64,000 bases of DNA from Dehalococcoidia bacterium (GTDB taxonomy: Bacteria; Chloroflexota; Dehalococcoidia; Lucifugimonadales; VXLM01): NCBI GenBank assembly GCA_009841605.1, contig VXLM01000085.1, forward strand, positions 1 to 64,000. The letters are read 5' to 3'. The notes beneath the pieces are model-generated. The model had not been told where the DNA came from. It saw only the letters and a program-made list of their open reading frames with translations, and ran no database searches. Each line of letters starts with the position of its first letter. Within the stretch, counting starts at the first letter, position 1. Below are positions 25,031 to 33,571 of this stretch, one piece after another. A program made the translations under genes and the position numbers.

Positions 25031-25684
25031 TCAGCTCCTTGCGGTTTCGATTGCGTCGACCAAGCGACGTGCGGCGGCTTCCGGGTCGTCTGCCATTGTA
25101 ACCGCACTAATGACGGCCACGCAGTCGGCTCCGGCCTTCATGACGCTCGCGACGTTGGTCTCGTTGATTCCTCCGATGGCGACGAGCGACAGATCCGTGA
25201 GGTCGCGAGCGCGCCTGATGCCGTCGAGTCCGATGGCCTGGCGCGCGCCCTTGCCGACGGTGGTGGTCGGGAACACCGCGCCCACCGCGACATAGTCCAC
25301 GCCCATCGACTCCGACTCCACGACCTCCGCGTCCGAGTTGTTGGAGCGGCCAATCAGCTTGTCTGGAGTCAGGATGCGGCGCGCAACGTCCACGGGGAGG
25401 TCCGACTGCCCGAGGTGAACACCGTCGGCGTCACACGCGAAGCCAAGCGCGATGTCGTCGTTCACGAAGAACAGTGCGCCGTAGTCGTGGCATAGCTCTC
25501 GCAGCCTTACGGCGCCTGGAAGCACGTCGCCTCGGTCTCCGGTCTTGTCGCGGAGTTGGAGGACGGACGCTCCGCCTCGCAGGGCCGCCTCGGCGACTTC
25601 CACGACGGGACGTTCTCTCGTGGCGTCCGGGCCCACGATGACGTAGAGGCCGGATATGTTGGGTGCGTCTTTGGTTGTTTCCAA
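25031..25684 (-). CDS. thiE: Thiamine-phosphate synthase
   Basis: ThiE joins HMP-pyrophosphate and thiazole phosphate to thiamine phosphate. The 217-residue TIM-barrel protein has ALRGGASVLQLRDKTGD (29-45), FFVNDDIALGFACDADGVHLGQSDLP (66-91), IGRSNNSDAE (the loop that usually reads IG-S-H), DYVAVGAVFPTTTVG, and VAIGGINETNVASVMKAGADCVAVISAV near the C-terminus. No other thiamine genes are nearby and no TPP riboswitch is visible upstream. It is followed 2 bp later by the translin-like gene. Confidence 0.94.
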   Translation of the reverse strand: METTKDAPNISGLYVIVGPDATRERPVVEVAEAALRGGASVLQLRDKTGDRGDVLPGAVRLRELCHDYGALFFVNDDIALGFACDADGVHLGQSDLPVDVARRILTPDKLIGRSNNSDAEVVESESMGVDYVAVGAVFPTTTVGKGARQAIGLDGIRRARDLTDLSLVAIGGINETNVASVMKAGADCVAVISAVTMADDPEAAARRLVDAIETARS

Positions 25685-25695
25685 CTGAGGAACCC

Positions 25696-26466
25696 TCAGA
25701 TCATCGCCGCGTAAAAGGTGTTTTGGATGGGCACCCGGCGGATGTCGGAGTAGTCGATGTAGGTGCCCGTCTCGCGGCCACCGCTGGTCACGGGAGTCGG
25801 GCGGCGCAGGACGAACTCGGCCACGTCGTCGGTGTTGTAGCAGACATACGCGAAATGGAGCTTACGTATTTCGGACTCCTCGTCGCCCTGGAAATCGGGG
25901 TAGATGAGGGGGCCGGTGTCGACCTGCATCCTGCCGCGTTCGATCTGGACGTTCATTGTCTTGACCGGGTACTCGACGGTGGCGCGTGTTTTGCCGTCGT
26001 CGCTCCATACGTCCGTGCGGGCTATGATCGGCAGGTAGTCTTGTGTGGCCTCCACGACCTGCCGGTCGTTCTCCAGCTTTTGGACCTTCGGGTAGTGCCG
26101 GACGACGGTCTTCAACTCCTTGAACCGGCCCTCGATGGGTTGGGCTACGCGCCAGTCTCCGCCGAACTCGTTGACGTCGCCGGCCCTGATGTGTCCCGCC
26201 ATCCACTCGGTATCGGAGTAGATGCCTGCGAACTCGTAGTTGGGCTCCTGCCAGAGCACGTCCGAACGGTACATCCACTCGGTGCGGCAGGGCGAGAGCA
26301 TGTTGTACTCGCGCACGTCGCCCGACTCGTCGCTGATCCAGCACCGCGAGTCGAGGAGGATGCGGACGGTGTTCGCCCACGGCATGTGGCCCGGCACGCG
26401 GGTGTCGTCCTTGACGACGTTGCCCGTCCAGGTGACGTAGGAGTTTCCATAGTCGGTGATCTTCAT
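25696..26466 (-). CDS. Conserved-looking protein of unknown function, 256 residues
   Basis: The ATG at 26466 opens a soluble protein rich in Trp, Tyr and Asp, with no signal peptide or membrane helix. Notable stretches are DYGNSYVTWTGNVVKDD (4-20), WANTVRILLDSRCWISDESGD (about 30-50) and YIDYSDIRRVPIQNTFYAAM near the C-terminus. I do not recognise a family. The base composition and codon use match the neighbours. It lies 11 bp before thiE and 31 bp after the DUF2461 gene, all in one direction, suggesting an operon, but nothing links it to thiamine. Confidence 0.6.
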   Translation of the reverse strand: MKITDYGNSYVTWTGNVVKDDTRVPGHMPWANTVRILLDSRCWISDESGDVREYNMLSPCRTEWMYRSDVLWQEPNYEFAGIYSDTEWMAGHIRAGDVNEFGGDWRVAQPIEGRFKELKTVVRHYPKVQKLENDRQVVEATQDYLPIIARTDVWSDDGKTRATVEYPVKTMNVQIERGRMQVDTGPLIYPDFQGDEESEIRKLHFAYVCYNTDDVAEFVLRRPTPVTSGGRETGTYIDYSDIRRVPIQNTFYAAMI

Positions 26467-26497
26467 GTAAGCGTACCTCTGGGGTTTGATTTCGATG

Positions 26498-27184
26498 TTA
26501 GTACGGCAGGCCGAGCGAGGTCGTGAGGAACTCCATGTAGGGCGAGGCCTGGCGGCACACGTCAGCGAAGTCGTCGAGGAATCCCGGCGAGACGGCATCG
26601 CCCTCGTCGAACTCGACGGAAGCGATATGGTCCTTGCGCTTGAGGTCTTCGATGTATTCGTGGTCCGGGTCGAAGCCCTTGGGTGGGCGCTTGAGCGACT
26701 CGCCACCGATGGAGAATTCGCTCAGGAAGTCGGGGGCCTTCGCGGCGCGCTCCCACTTGCCGGGGTTGGAAGCAATGGCGTTTCGTATCTTGGTGAGAGA
26801 CGGGGAGTCGGGGTGCCAGATGCCGACGCCTGCGAAGACCTCGCCGGGGGCGAGGTGCAGGTAGAATCCGGGCGCGTGGGCCGACTTGCCGGCCTCGTGG
26901 CGGAAGTGCGCCGCCGCCTGCGTCTTGTAGGGACTCTTGTCCTTCGAGAAGCGCACGTCCCGATAGATGCGGAACATGGAGCCGCCATTGGCCCGCGCGT
27001 CCGCGACGAAGCTTGTGCTGACGGAGTGCAGACTCGGCTCGAAGTCCTGGATGAACTGCAGGATCGGCTCCTTGACGTGCCGGTCGTATCGGCCCTTGTT
27101 GGCCTGGAACCACTCACGGTTGTTGTTCGTCCGCAGTTCCAGCAGGAACTGGAAGATCTCAGGAGTGAAGTGCGCCTGTGTCAA
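26498..27184 (-). CDS. DUF2461 (TIGR02453) family protein
   Basis: A 228-residue protein. Family features are NNREWFQANKGRYD (20-33), SMFRIYRDVRFSKDKSPYKT (68-87) with the conserved R-D-x-R-F-S-x-D-K-x-P-Y-K-T box, GFYLHLAPGEVFAGVGIWHPDS (105-126), and PKGFDPDHEYIEDLKRKDHI near 166-185. The function of this widespread family is unknown. Length is normal. It is the first gene of a minus-strand run leading to thiE and the translin-like gene. Confidence 0.92.
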   Translation of the reverse strand: MTQAHFTPEIFQFLLELRTNNNREWFQANKGRYDRHVKEPILQFIQDFEPSLHSVSTSFVADARANGGSMFRIYRDVRFSKDKSPYKTQAAAHFRHEAGKSAHAPGFYLHLAPGEVFAGVGIWHPDSPSLTKIRNAIASNPGKWERAAKAPDFLSEFSIGGESLKRPPKGFDPDHEYIEDLKRKDHIASVEFDEGDAVSPGFLDDFADVCRQASPYMEFLTTSLGLPY

Positions 27185-27387
27185 TGCTTGCCTCGGTGTC
27201 CACGAGATGGTGTGACGTAGTTCTATCAGGTTGGGCAGTGCGCTTCAACGGGTGGGGCTAGCGCAGACCGTCCCTCTAAACACCTCCCTCCACAGTTGAT
27301 CGCAATGCAAATGAGCGCCACGCTCCTTGACTGAACGTGGCCGCGCACATACACTCTTTGCAGAATTCGACGGGAGACAGGGCATTC

Positions 27388-28377
27388 ATGCTACTAACCG
27401 AGACGCGGGCGGCTGAGCAGCTTCGAGAGGAGGGGTACACCGTCCTTCGGGGCGTGCTTGATGTGGAGCAGGACATTGAGCCGCTCACCGAGGAGTACGG
27501 CGTGGTGCTCGACGGTCTGATCGAGAAGCTGTACGCCGAGGGGAAGCTGCGGCACAAGTACCCGGCGGAGAACACGCTCGACCGGCTGTCGGCGTTCGTG
27601 GCGGACACGGGCGACGAGTTCTTCGACCATCTGAGCATCTACGTTTCCCACTCCTATGATTCTGCCGACCGTCCCATGTACCTGCACCCGCAGATGTTCA
27701 ACCTGCTGCGGAGTCCGCGCCTGCTGGACGCCATCGAGCAGTTCATCGGGGACGAGATAGCGGTAAGCCCGCTTCACATCACGCGCATCAAGCCGCCGGA
27801 GCACAGCCTGTCCGAGGCCGTCCAGAGCTCTCCGAACGGCATGATCTCGAAGACGCTGTGGCACCAGGACCTGTGGGCGTTCCAGACCGATGCTGACGAG
27901 ACGGACGCGCTCACGGTGTGGGTGCCTATGGTCCCCGTAGACGAAGAAACCGGCTGTCTGCTCGTAGTTCCCGGCAGCCACCGTTCGGGCGAGCTATCCG
28001 TTCACTGCAAGCCGACCGAGAATCGCCCGCACTTCAAGGGCATCCCCGACGAGATCATCCCCGAGGAGCAAGTGACCCTGCCCTCCGACCCCGGCGACCT
28101 CGTGATCCTGAACAAGCTGACACAGCACAGTTCCCTCGTGAACGTGAGCGACCGCGTCCGGTGGAGCTATGACCTCCGCTACCAGCCGATAGGACAGCCC
28201 GTCGGGCAGGGTGGCCGTCCGGCATGGATCGCACGCAGCCGCAAGCACCCCGAACGCGAGATGACCGAGTTCGAGGAGTGGCGCACGATGTGGCGCGACA
28301 TCATTGTCCGCGAGTCCAGTCAAGGCGGCATCGAGGACCACACGCGGTACTCCCTGACCAGCCCGCTCTGCTTCTAG
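27388..28377 (+). CDS. Phytanoyl-CoA dioxygenase (PhyH)-like Fe(II)/2-oxoglutarate oxygenase
   Basis: A 329-residue double-stranded beta-helix oxygenase. The iron ligands are visible: H159 and D161 in TLWHQDLWAF, and H247 in LTQHSSLVNVS, with R256 or R258 to bind 2-oxoglutarate. CLLVVPGSHRSG (190-201) is the family's typical turn. Such enzymes hydroxylate lipids or small metabolites, and are abundant in SAR202-type Chloroflexota. The ATG at 27388 follows GGGAGACAGGG; the frame extends 17 codons upstream. It stands alone. Confidence 0.88.
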   Translation: MLLTETRAAEQLREEGYTVLRGVLDVEQDIEPLTEEYGVVLDGLIEKLYAEGKLRHKYPAENTLDRLSAFVADTGDEFFDHLSIYVSHSYDSADRPMYLHPQMFNLLRSPRLLDAIEQFIGDEIAVSPLHITRIKPPEHSLSEAVQSSPNGMISKTLWHQDLWAFQTDADETDALTVWVPMVPVDEETGCLLVVPGSHRSGELSVHCKPTENRPHFKGIPDEIIPEEQVTLPSDPGDLVILNKLTQHSSLVNVSDRVRWSYDLRYQPIGQPVGQGGRPAWIARSRKHPEREMTEFEEWRTMWRDIIVRESSQGGIEDHTRYSLTSPLCF

Positions 28378-28467
28378 GGTTCCACAGACCGCGTCTCGAA
28401 CGGCTTCGCCGTGGGGTTCGAGGTGCGCGATGCTATAATGGTCTAACCACCCTTGGGGAGCGAAGCC

Positions 28468-28758
28468 ATGATGAGGCGCGCCCACATACGATTGGACGAG
28501 GCGACGTACGCCCTTGCAAGGCAGAGGGCATCAGCCGAAGGTATTTCCTTCGCGGCTTTCGTTCGTAGGGCGGTTGAGCAGCAACTCGCGCCTGAAGACC
28601 GAACGCGGTCCAACCAACGGCAACTTGCATCTCAAAATAAGACGCTTCCGCGTGTTGGGGACTACACCTTCATCGGTTCTGGGCGGTCGAAGCCCAGCGA
28701 CCCACGCCCCTTGTCTGAGCGTCACGACGAAGCTCTTGCCGAAGATTTCCTGTCTTGA
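28468..28758 (+). CDS. vapB: Ribbon-helix-helix antitoxin (VapB-like)
   Basis: A 96-residue DNA-binding antitoxin. The ribbon-helix-helix is in the first 45 residues: RRAHIRLDEATYALARQRASAEGISFAAFVRRAVE pattern with the strand RAHIRLD, helix and turn. The C-terminal half is a disordered, charged tail that should wrap the toxin. GGGGAGC precedes the start. Its stop overlaps the TTG start of the PIN-domain toxin gene by 4 bp. It is intact although the toxin is frameshifted. Confidence 0.82.
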   Translation: MMRRAHIRLDEATYALARQRASAEGISFAAFVRRAVEQQLAPEDRTRSNQRQLASQNKTLPRVGDYTFIGSGRSKPSDPRPLSERHDEALAEDFLS

Positions 28759-29178
28759 TCTTCTTCGACACGTCCGCGGCGGTCGCCCTTGCCGATGTAG
28801 AAGACATACACCATGCTCGCGCCATTCGCGCAATGGAAGAAATAGCGAGCGGTGACCTGACTCTACTTACCCACAACTATGTCCTCGTGGAATCCGCAGC
28901 GGTTCTACAGAGAAGGCTAGGGCTGACGAGCGCTCTTTCCTTATCTTGACGAATCCAAGACGTTCCGCGTCCACTGGATCACGCCGGAAGACCACGCCGA
29001 GGCGGTTGAACTCTTGGAACGGCGTGGCAAGCGAAACCTCAGCCTCGTCGACTGCATGAGTTTCGTCGTCATGAAGCACTACGATATCACGACGGCGCTG
29101 GCGTATGACTCCGACTTTCAGGCGGAAGGCTTCGACGGCCTTGGCGTGATGGCGAGCGCTATCCCTCCGCGATGGTGA
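28755..29178 (+). pseudogene. vapC: VapC PIN-domain toxin, broken by a one-base frameshift
   Basis: VapC toxins are PIN-fold ribonucleases. The TTG at 28755 opens MIFFDTSAAVALADVED with the first catalytic Asp, then NYVLVESAAVLQRRLGL with the acidic helix, before a stop at 28947-28949. In the next frame the domain continues: ALFPYLDES, HWITPEDHAEAVELL, RNLSLVDCMSFVVM (catalytic Asp) and ALAYDSDFQAEGF, ending at the TGA 29176-29178. The total span is one base over a multiple of three, so one extra base near 28926-28946 explains it. Otherwise normal at 140 residues. The 3' end overlaps the convergent dehydrogenase gene. Confidence 0.85.
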
Positions 29179-30055
29179 TCCCCGCCATGTCCTCGATGAA
29201 GTTGGCGATGGCGGCGTGGTCGTGGTCGCCCTTGCCGTCGTTCATGAGGGAGCCGAGCATCTGCTGCACGAGGGCCGTCACCGGAAGCGGCACGCCGAGC
29301 TCCTTGCCCGTGATGAGCGCGTTGTTGAGGTCCTTCTGGTGGAGCTTGACGCGGAACCCGGGGTTGAAGTCCCCGGCGATCATCATGGTGCCCTTGGCGT
29401 CGAGCACCGTGCTGCCCGCGAGTCCGCCCTTGATTGCCTCATAGACGACGCTCGGATCCAGGCCGGCCTTTCTCGCAAGAACGAGGCCCTCGCTGACGGC
29501 CTCGACATTGATTGCGACGATGATTTGGTTCACCAGCTTGGTCGTGTTGCCCGCGCCGTAACCTCCGCAGAGGACAATGCTGCCGCCCAACACATCCAGC
29601 AGGCCGGTGTACGTGTCAAACGCCTCTTGGTTCCCGCCCACCATGATCGCTAGCGTGCCGTCGATGGCCTTCGGCTCGCCGCCGCTCACCGGCGCGTCGA
29701 GAAAGGCGACTCCGGCAGCGTCGCAGGCCGCGCCGATCTTCTGAGATGTTCCCGGCGCGATGGAGCTCATGTCGATGATTCCGTTGCCCTTGGGTGTCCC
29801 TTCGAGGACGCCGTCCGGGCCGAGAATGGCCGCCTCGGACTGCGGAGAGTCCGGGACCATCGTGATCGTGACCGACGATGCCTCCGCGGCCTCGCGCGCG
29901 GACGCCGCTCCCGCCGCTCCCTCAGTCACCAACTCCTCCATAGCGCTCCCCACCACGTCGTAGACGGTCAGCGAGTACCCCGCGGCCATGAGGTTCCTTG
30001 CCATCGGCTTGCCCATGATCCCCAGGCCGACGAATCCTACGCTCTTGTCACCCAT
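29159..30055 (-). CDS. 3-hydroxyisobutyrate / tartronate-semialdehyde reductase-type dehydrogenase
   Basis: A 298-residue beta-hydroxyacid dehydrogenase. The Rossmann motif VGFVGLGIMGKPMARNLM is at 6-23, the substrate-binding DAPVSGGEPKAIDGTL at about 120-135, and the catalytic lysine in GAGNTTKLVNQIIV (about 166-179). Closest in pattern to GarR, 2-hydroxy-3-oxopropionate reductase, though 3-hydroxyisobutyrate dehydrogenase is equally possible. A GAAAGGAGC lies before the start. It stands alone, convergent with the vapBC pair. Confidence 0.9.
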   Translation of the reverse strand: MGDKSVGFVGLGIMGKPMARNLMAAGYSLTVYDVVGSAMEELVTEGAAGAASAREAAEASSVTITMVPDSPQSEAAILGPDGVLEGTPKGNGIIDMSSIAPGTSQKIGAACDAAGVAFLDAPVSGGEPKAIDGTLAIMVGGNQEAFDTYTGLLDVLGGSIVLCGGYGAGNTTKLVNQIIVAINVEAVSEGLVLARKAGLDPSVVYEAIKGGLAGSTVLDAKGTMMIAGDFNPGFRVKLHQKDLNNALITGKELGVPLPVTALVQQMLGSLMNDGKGDHDHAAIANFIEDMAGITIAEG

Positions 30056-30145
30056 TGCTGAAAGCTCCTTTCGATGTCGCGTACGTTGCGCGAGGCGGCG
30101 CAGGTATGAAAGACTGAACTAAACTGACGAGCCGCTTCGCAGACT

Positions 30146-30931
30146 ATGTTGCATTATAGAGAACCGAGCAAGAGCGTCAAGCGCGTGGTGGCAGGACTGG
30201 CCGTATTCATCATGGCCCTGCTCGCGCTCGCCGCATGTTCTTCGGAGGGCGGAGACGACGAGGTCGACCGTCGCTTGGCCGAGAGCTTCCTGCGCAACAG
30301 TCCGACCTTCCGGTTCGACGGACTGCCCGACACAATAAGACTGCGAGATCGTGCAGCAGGGGACTGCGAGACGTGCGCCGTGTACACGTTCGGCTTTGAT
30401 AGTTCGCATCCGGGTTACGGCGACAGGACCGACCTCCCCCTCGCCTCCGTGGTCACGGCCCATGAGGCGGTCATCTCCATAGAGAACGGCCTCGTTAACG
30501 ACGCGCTAATTGACGGCCTTTGGGACGTGATAACGCAGAGCCCGATCGCCCGGACAGTCACGGCAGAAGAAGGGACGAGCACCCCGGTAACCGCACTCCT
30601 CGACTCCCCGTTCGAGCTGCACATCGGTCAGGAAGCCGTATTCGGGGACGAGGGCCTTAAGATCACGTTTGTCGACGTATCCGAGGACTCGCGGTGTCCA
30701 GCAGCCACGAACTGCGTCGTCTCCGGCCTTGCGAAGATCCGCGTCGACGTGGTGGCCGGAGAACGTCCCCTTGGCATGCACGAGTTCGTCCTCGATCAGC
30801 GCACGGTCGGAGGCTCGGCGAGGGGCATCGGGCAGTACGTATTCTCCATGCGGGAGTTGAACCCCTACCCCGGCACCGCTACAGCCCCGTACGCAGCCAT
30901 CTTCGTGGTGAGCAAGGTCTTCGCGGTGTAG
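30146..30931 (+). CDS. Predicted lipoprotein, 261 residues
   Basis: An N-terminal signal (about 10-30) ends in the lipobox LAAC, giving a surface lipoprotein. The middle (residues 35-140) is unrecognised and has an odd CETC pair. The C-terminal third carries a DSRCPAATNCVVSGLAKIRVDV stretch near 178-199, a cysteine-containing beta motif seen in many bacterial lipoproteins of unknown role, usually with a disulfide between the two cysteines. No neighbours share its direction. Confidence 0.7.
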   Translation: MLHYREPSKSVKRVVAGLAVFIMALLALAACSSEGGDDEVDRRLAESFLRNSPTFRFDGLPDTIRLRDRAAGDCETCAVYTFGFDSSHPGYGDRTDLPLASVVTAHEAVISIENGLVNDALIDGLWDVITQSPIARTVTAEEGTSTPVTALLDSPFELHIGQEAVFGDEGLKITFVDVSEDSRCPAATNCVVSGLAKIRVDVVAGERPLGMHEFVLDQRTVGGSARGIGQYVFSMRELNPYPGTATAPYAAIFVVSKVFAV

Positions 30932-30966
30932 GGCCTTGCGAGTCGGGCGGAGGCGCTCGTCCCACT

Positions 30967-31863
30967 TTACGGCTTCAGCCGGTAGGCCTCCGGGGGAGTT
31001 GCCGAGGGTATGTCGCGGGCGGTGCCGCGGGCCCGGTGGAGGACGGTGGGCCTGAACTTCTTGCCCATGACTCTGGGCGGGATGGGCAGACTGTCGTAGG
31101 TGATCGCCGCCGGTCTGAGGAAAGGCTCGGCGTAGGCGCAGCCGGCGATCATTCCCCAGCGTCCGTCGCGGGCCTCGACTATCCAGCGCGCCGTTTCCCC
31201 GTGGTAGCCCTGGCTGACCAGCTGGTCGATAGCCGCGAGCTTCTTATGTATTACCGGGGTTGTGTCGACCCACACGTCGGGGACAAGTCCTCGCCCCAGT
31301 TGGTCGTTCGAGTTGAGTTCCTTTCCGGCTGAGACGGTAAAGAAGACCTGCTTGACGCCGTGATAGGCGTCCACCCCATCGAACTCGCGCACACGGTTGC
31401 TCACCACCTCCAGAGCCTTCATTGCGATGCGTCCTGTTAACGGATGGTCGTTGAACGTTGCCCCTTCGTCTTTGGGATACCGAACTATGATGATGTCCGG
31501 CTCGACTCTCCGAATAATATCGGCCAGCTCGTGCACCTTGTCGAGGTCAAAGTATATCTCGTGGTCGGTCCAGCCAAGCTGGATCAACTCGTCCACGCCG
31601 ACCGCCTCCGCTATCCGCTCCGTTTCCCGTGCTTTGAACTGCCTGTAGTCATCGAGGGTCATCGTGGCGAGGTCGGGGTCGCGCTCGCTCTCGGGCTTCG
31701 CTCTCTCGTCGGCCAGCCACTGCATATGGTGTCGCTCCCCGTAGGTAACGACCACGCTGGTGACCTTGTCCCCTCGCTCCGCGTGCAGCGCCAGGGTGCC
31801 TGAAGCGTCGGTCGCGCTGTCGGCAGGGTGGGCATAGAAGGCGAGAATCTTGAACTTGTCCAT
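30967..31863 (-). CDS. PIG-L/LmbE-type deacetylase-like protein with AHPAD motif
   Basis: A 298-residue protein of the LmbE fold, whose members are zinc-dependent N-acetylglucosaminyl deacetylases. The diagnostic AHPDD box is here AHPAD (11-15): the first His and the last Asp, which bind zinc, are kept, but the catalytic general-base Asp is Ala. The rest fits: GDKVTSVVVTYGERHH (32-47), ARETERIAEAVGVDELIQLGWTDHE (about 78-102), and IIVRYPKDEGATFNDHPLTGR (125-145) with the third zinc His. The start at 31863 follows AGGAGG. Either it is inactive, uses another base, or does another job. Confidence 0.82.
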   Translation of the reverse strand: MDKFKILAFYAHPADSATDASGTLALHAERGDKVTSVVVTYGERHHMQWLADERAKPESERDPDLATMTLDDYRQFKARETERIAEAVGVDELIQLGWTDHEIYFDLDKVHELADIIRRVEPDIIIVRYPKDEGATFNDHPLTGRIAMKALEVVSNRVREFDGVDAYHGVKQVFFTVSAGKELNSNDQLGRGLVPDVWVDTTPVIHKKLAAIDQLVSQGYHGETARWIVEARDGRWGMIAGCAYAEPFLRPAAITYDSLPIPPRVMGKKFRPTVLHRARGTARDIPSATPPEAYRLKP

Positions 31864-31962
31864 TCGTGGCCTCCTGTCTGAAAGTGGCCCCATTCTATAG
31901 GGACTCAAGGGGGCTTCATAGAGGCCGCAACCGCAGCAAAGACGTCGATGTCAGCCGTGGAA

Positions 31963-32775
31963 TCAGCCGATGAGCCGGTCGGAGGCGGCGAAGTAGAGAT
32001 CAATGATCTCCGTCCCGGCAAGGAGAGCAAAGATACCCCCCGCGGACAGGAAGGGGCCGAAGGGCATGGCGTCTTTGCGGTTTCGACCTCCCAGCGCGAG
32101 GAGGGCGACTGCCACTACCCCCCCGACAACAACGGCAGTCCAGAGAGCCACCGCGATGCCGGGGTAGCCCACGAGCAGGCCCAACATACCGGCCATCTTA
32201 ACGTCGCCCGCTCCCATGCCCGCCGGATAGACTGCTTTTACCGCTAGGAACACCAGCAACGCCCCTCCACCTGCGGCCACTGAGTTCGTGAGCGAAGAAA
32301 GGTGGGCTTGCTCGAAGACGAGTGCGCGCTCAATTCCCAACTCCGGCCAGAGGGGGGCGAGGACCGCCAAGACAGCCACAGCGGGAATGACGAGGCGGTT
32401 CGGGATGAGTCGGTGTTCCAGGTCGATGACCGCGATGGCCATCAGCAACGCGACTCCTGCCCACGCGGCGATGAGCGGCGCTCCCCAACCGAATTTTATA
32501 TAGGCTGCAGCGAAGAGGGCCCCTGTGAAAACCTCGACTGAGAAAACCCTCGCAGGAATCTTCTCGGGGCAGTACCGGCACCTGCCTCTGAGTTGCAGGT
32601 AACTCAGAATGGGTACCAAGTCGCGGGCGGGGATGGGGCGGTCACATCTCTGGCAGTGCGAGCGAGGCGTGACGACCGATTTTCCCGGAGGAAGCCGGTC
32701 GGCCACGACGTTCAGGAAGCTGCCGACCGAAGCCCCCATGCTGAATGCAAATAGGGCGAAAATCGTCTCTATCAC
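31963..32775 (-). CDS. pilD: Type IV prepilin peptidase / methylase (A24)
   Basis: PilD cleaves and N-methylates prepilins at the membrane. The 270-residue protein has about eight helices. The N-terminal methylase half has MGASVGSFLNVVADRLPPG (13-31) and two CxxC pairs, HCQRCDR and CRYCPEK. The peptidase aspartates are in AVIDLEHRLIPN (about 114-125) and in AGMGAGDVKMAG (about 186-197, GxGD type). It is last in a run of five pilus genes, 92 bp after the pilO-like gene. No pilin gene is in the window. Confidence 0.93.
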   Translation of the reverse strand: MIETIFALFAFSMGASVGSFLNVVADRLPPGKSVVTPRSHCQRCDRPIPARDLVPILSYLQLRGRCRYCPEKIPARVFSVEVFTGALFAAAYIKFGWGAPLIAAWAGVALLMAIAVIDLEHRLIPNRLVIPAVAVLAVLAPLWPELGIERALVFEQAHLSSLTNSVAAGGGALLVFLAVKAVYPAGMGAGDVKMAGMLGLLVGYPGIAVALWTAVVVGGVVAVALLALGGRNRKDAMPFGPFLSAGGIFALLAGTEIIDLYFAASDRLIG

Positions 32776-32867
32776 GGGAATATACCGTGCGTGGCGTGGG
32801 GATAGCTTGTTGTCAGCGTGTGGTGCGCGCCGAATTACGCACCCTGGGCAATCTCGTCATCACAATC

Positions 32868-33542
32868 CTACCCGTAGGGCACGTGCATGCAGACCCTCAT
32901 CGTCCACACGTCGGAGAACTCTTCCTCACGGACTATCTCCAGTGCCTCGATGAAGGTCGTGCCCGTGTCGCCACCCAAGCCGATGAGTCCGAACTGGGCC
33001 TCTCTATCACCCAGTGTCTTGAACGCGTAGGTGACCGTGGGAATCTGCAATTCGCCGGAGGGCTCGTCACTCTCCAATCGCTCGCAAGTTTCGGAGATGC
33101 GCCGGATATTGGAGGCATCCTCGTCAATGTAGGTGAGGGTCTCTTCCTCAGTTATCACCGTCACCGTGTCGGCAATCTGAGAATCGACAATTACGAGACC
33201 TTTGAGCACGGCGTAGTTGATGACTCGATTGCCAAGACCCTTGGCATCCCGGGATGTCGTAAGGGCGGCGATTGACGCGATCTGCCGGTCGGCGCCAAGC
33301 TGTGCGTTCCTCTCGTCCAACTCCTGTCGCTTCTGGGTAAGCTTGCGCGTTTCATCGGCGGTGCGAGACTTCTGTGTCTCCAGCTCGGCCAGCGCAGCCA
33401 CGCGTTGCGTCTCAAGCTCGGCCGCCTCGTCATGCGAGCCCGACGCGGACACGTAGAGGTATGCTATGCCAACCAGCCCCGCTATGGCGATTACAGTGAG
33501 GGTGATCCCTCGTTGGAGGTATGACTTTATTTGGTAGAACAT
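32868..33542 (-). CDS. PilO-like pilus assembly inner-membrane protein
   Basis: A 224-residue bitopic membrane protein. A short cytoplasmic N-terminus is followed by one membrane helix (about 13-31), a coiled coil (about 38-85, rich in Glu, Arg and Gln), and a globular periplasmic-type C-terminal domain. This is the layout of PilO, which forms a heterodimer with PilN. Sequence similarity is too weak to call by eye, so the name rests on position after the PilN-like gene and on layout. Spacing to the previous gene is 29 bp. Confidence 0.7.
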   Translation of the reverse strand: MFYQIKSYLQRGITLTVIAIAGLVGIAYLYVSASGSHDEAAELETQRVAALAELETQKSRTADETRKLTQKRQELDERNAQLGADRQIASIAALTTSRDAKGLGNRVINYAVLKGLVIVDSQIADTVTVITEEETLTYIDEDASNIRRISETCERLESDEPSGELQIPTVTYAFKTLGDREAQFGLIGLGGDTGTTFIEALEIVREEEFSDVWTMRVCMHVPYG

Positions 33543-33571
33543 TTCGTGCGAGATCTATTGCGTGGTGAGTT

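Noticed and set aside
25685-25695. TPP riboswitch in front of thiE
   Set aside because: The gap to the upstream gene is only 11 bp and no CTGAGA-type THI box occurs in the region.
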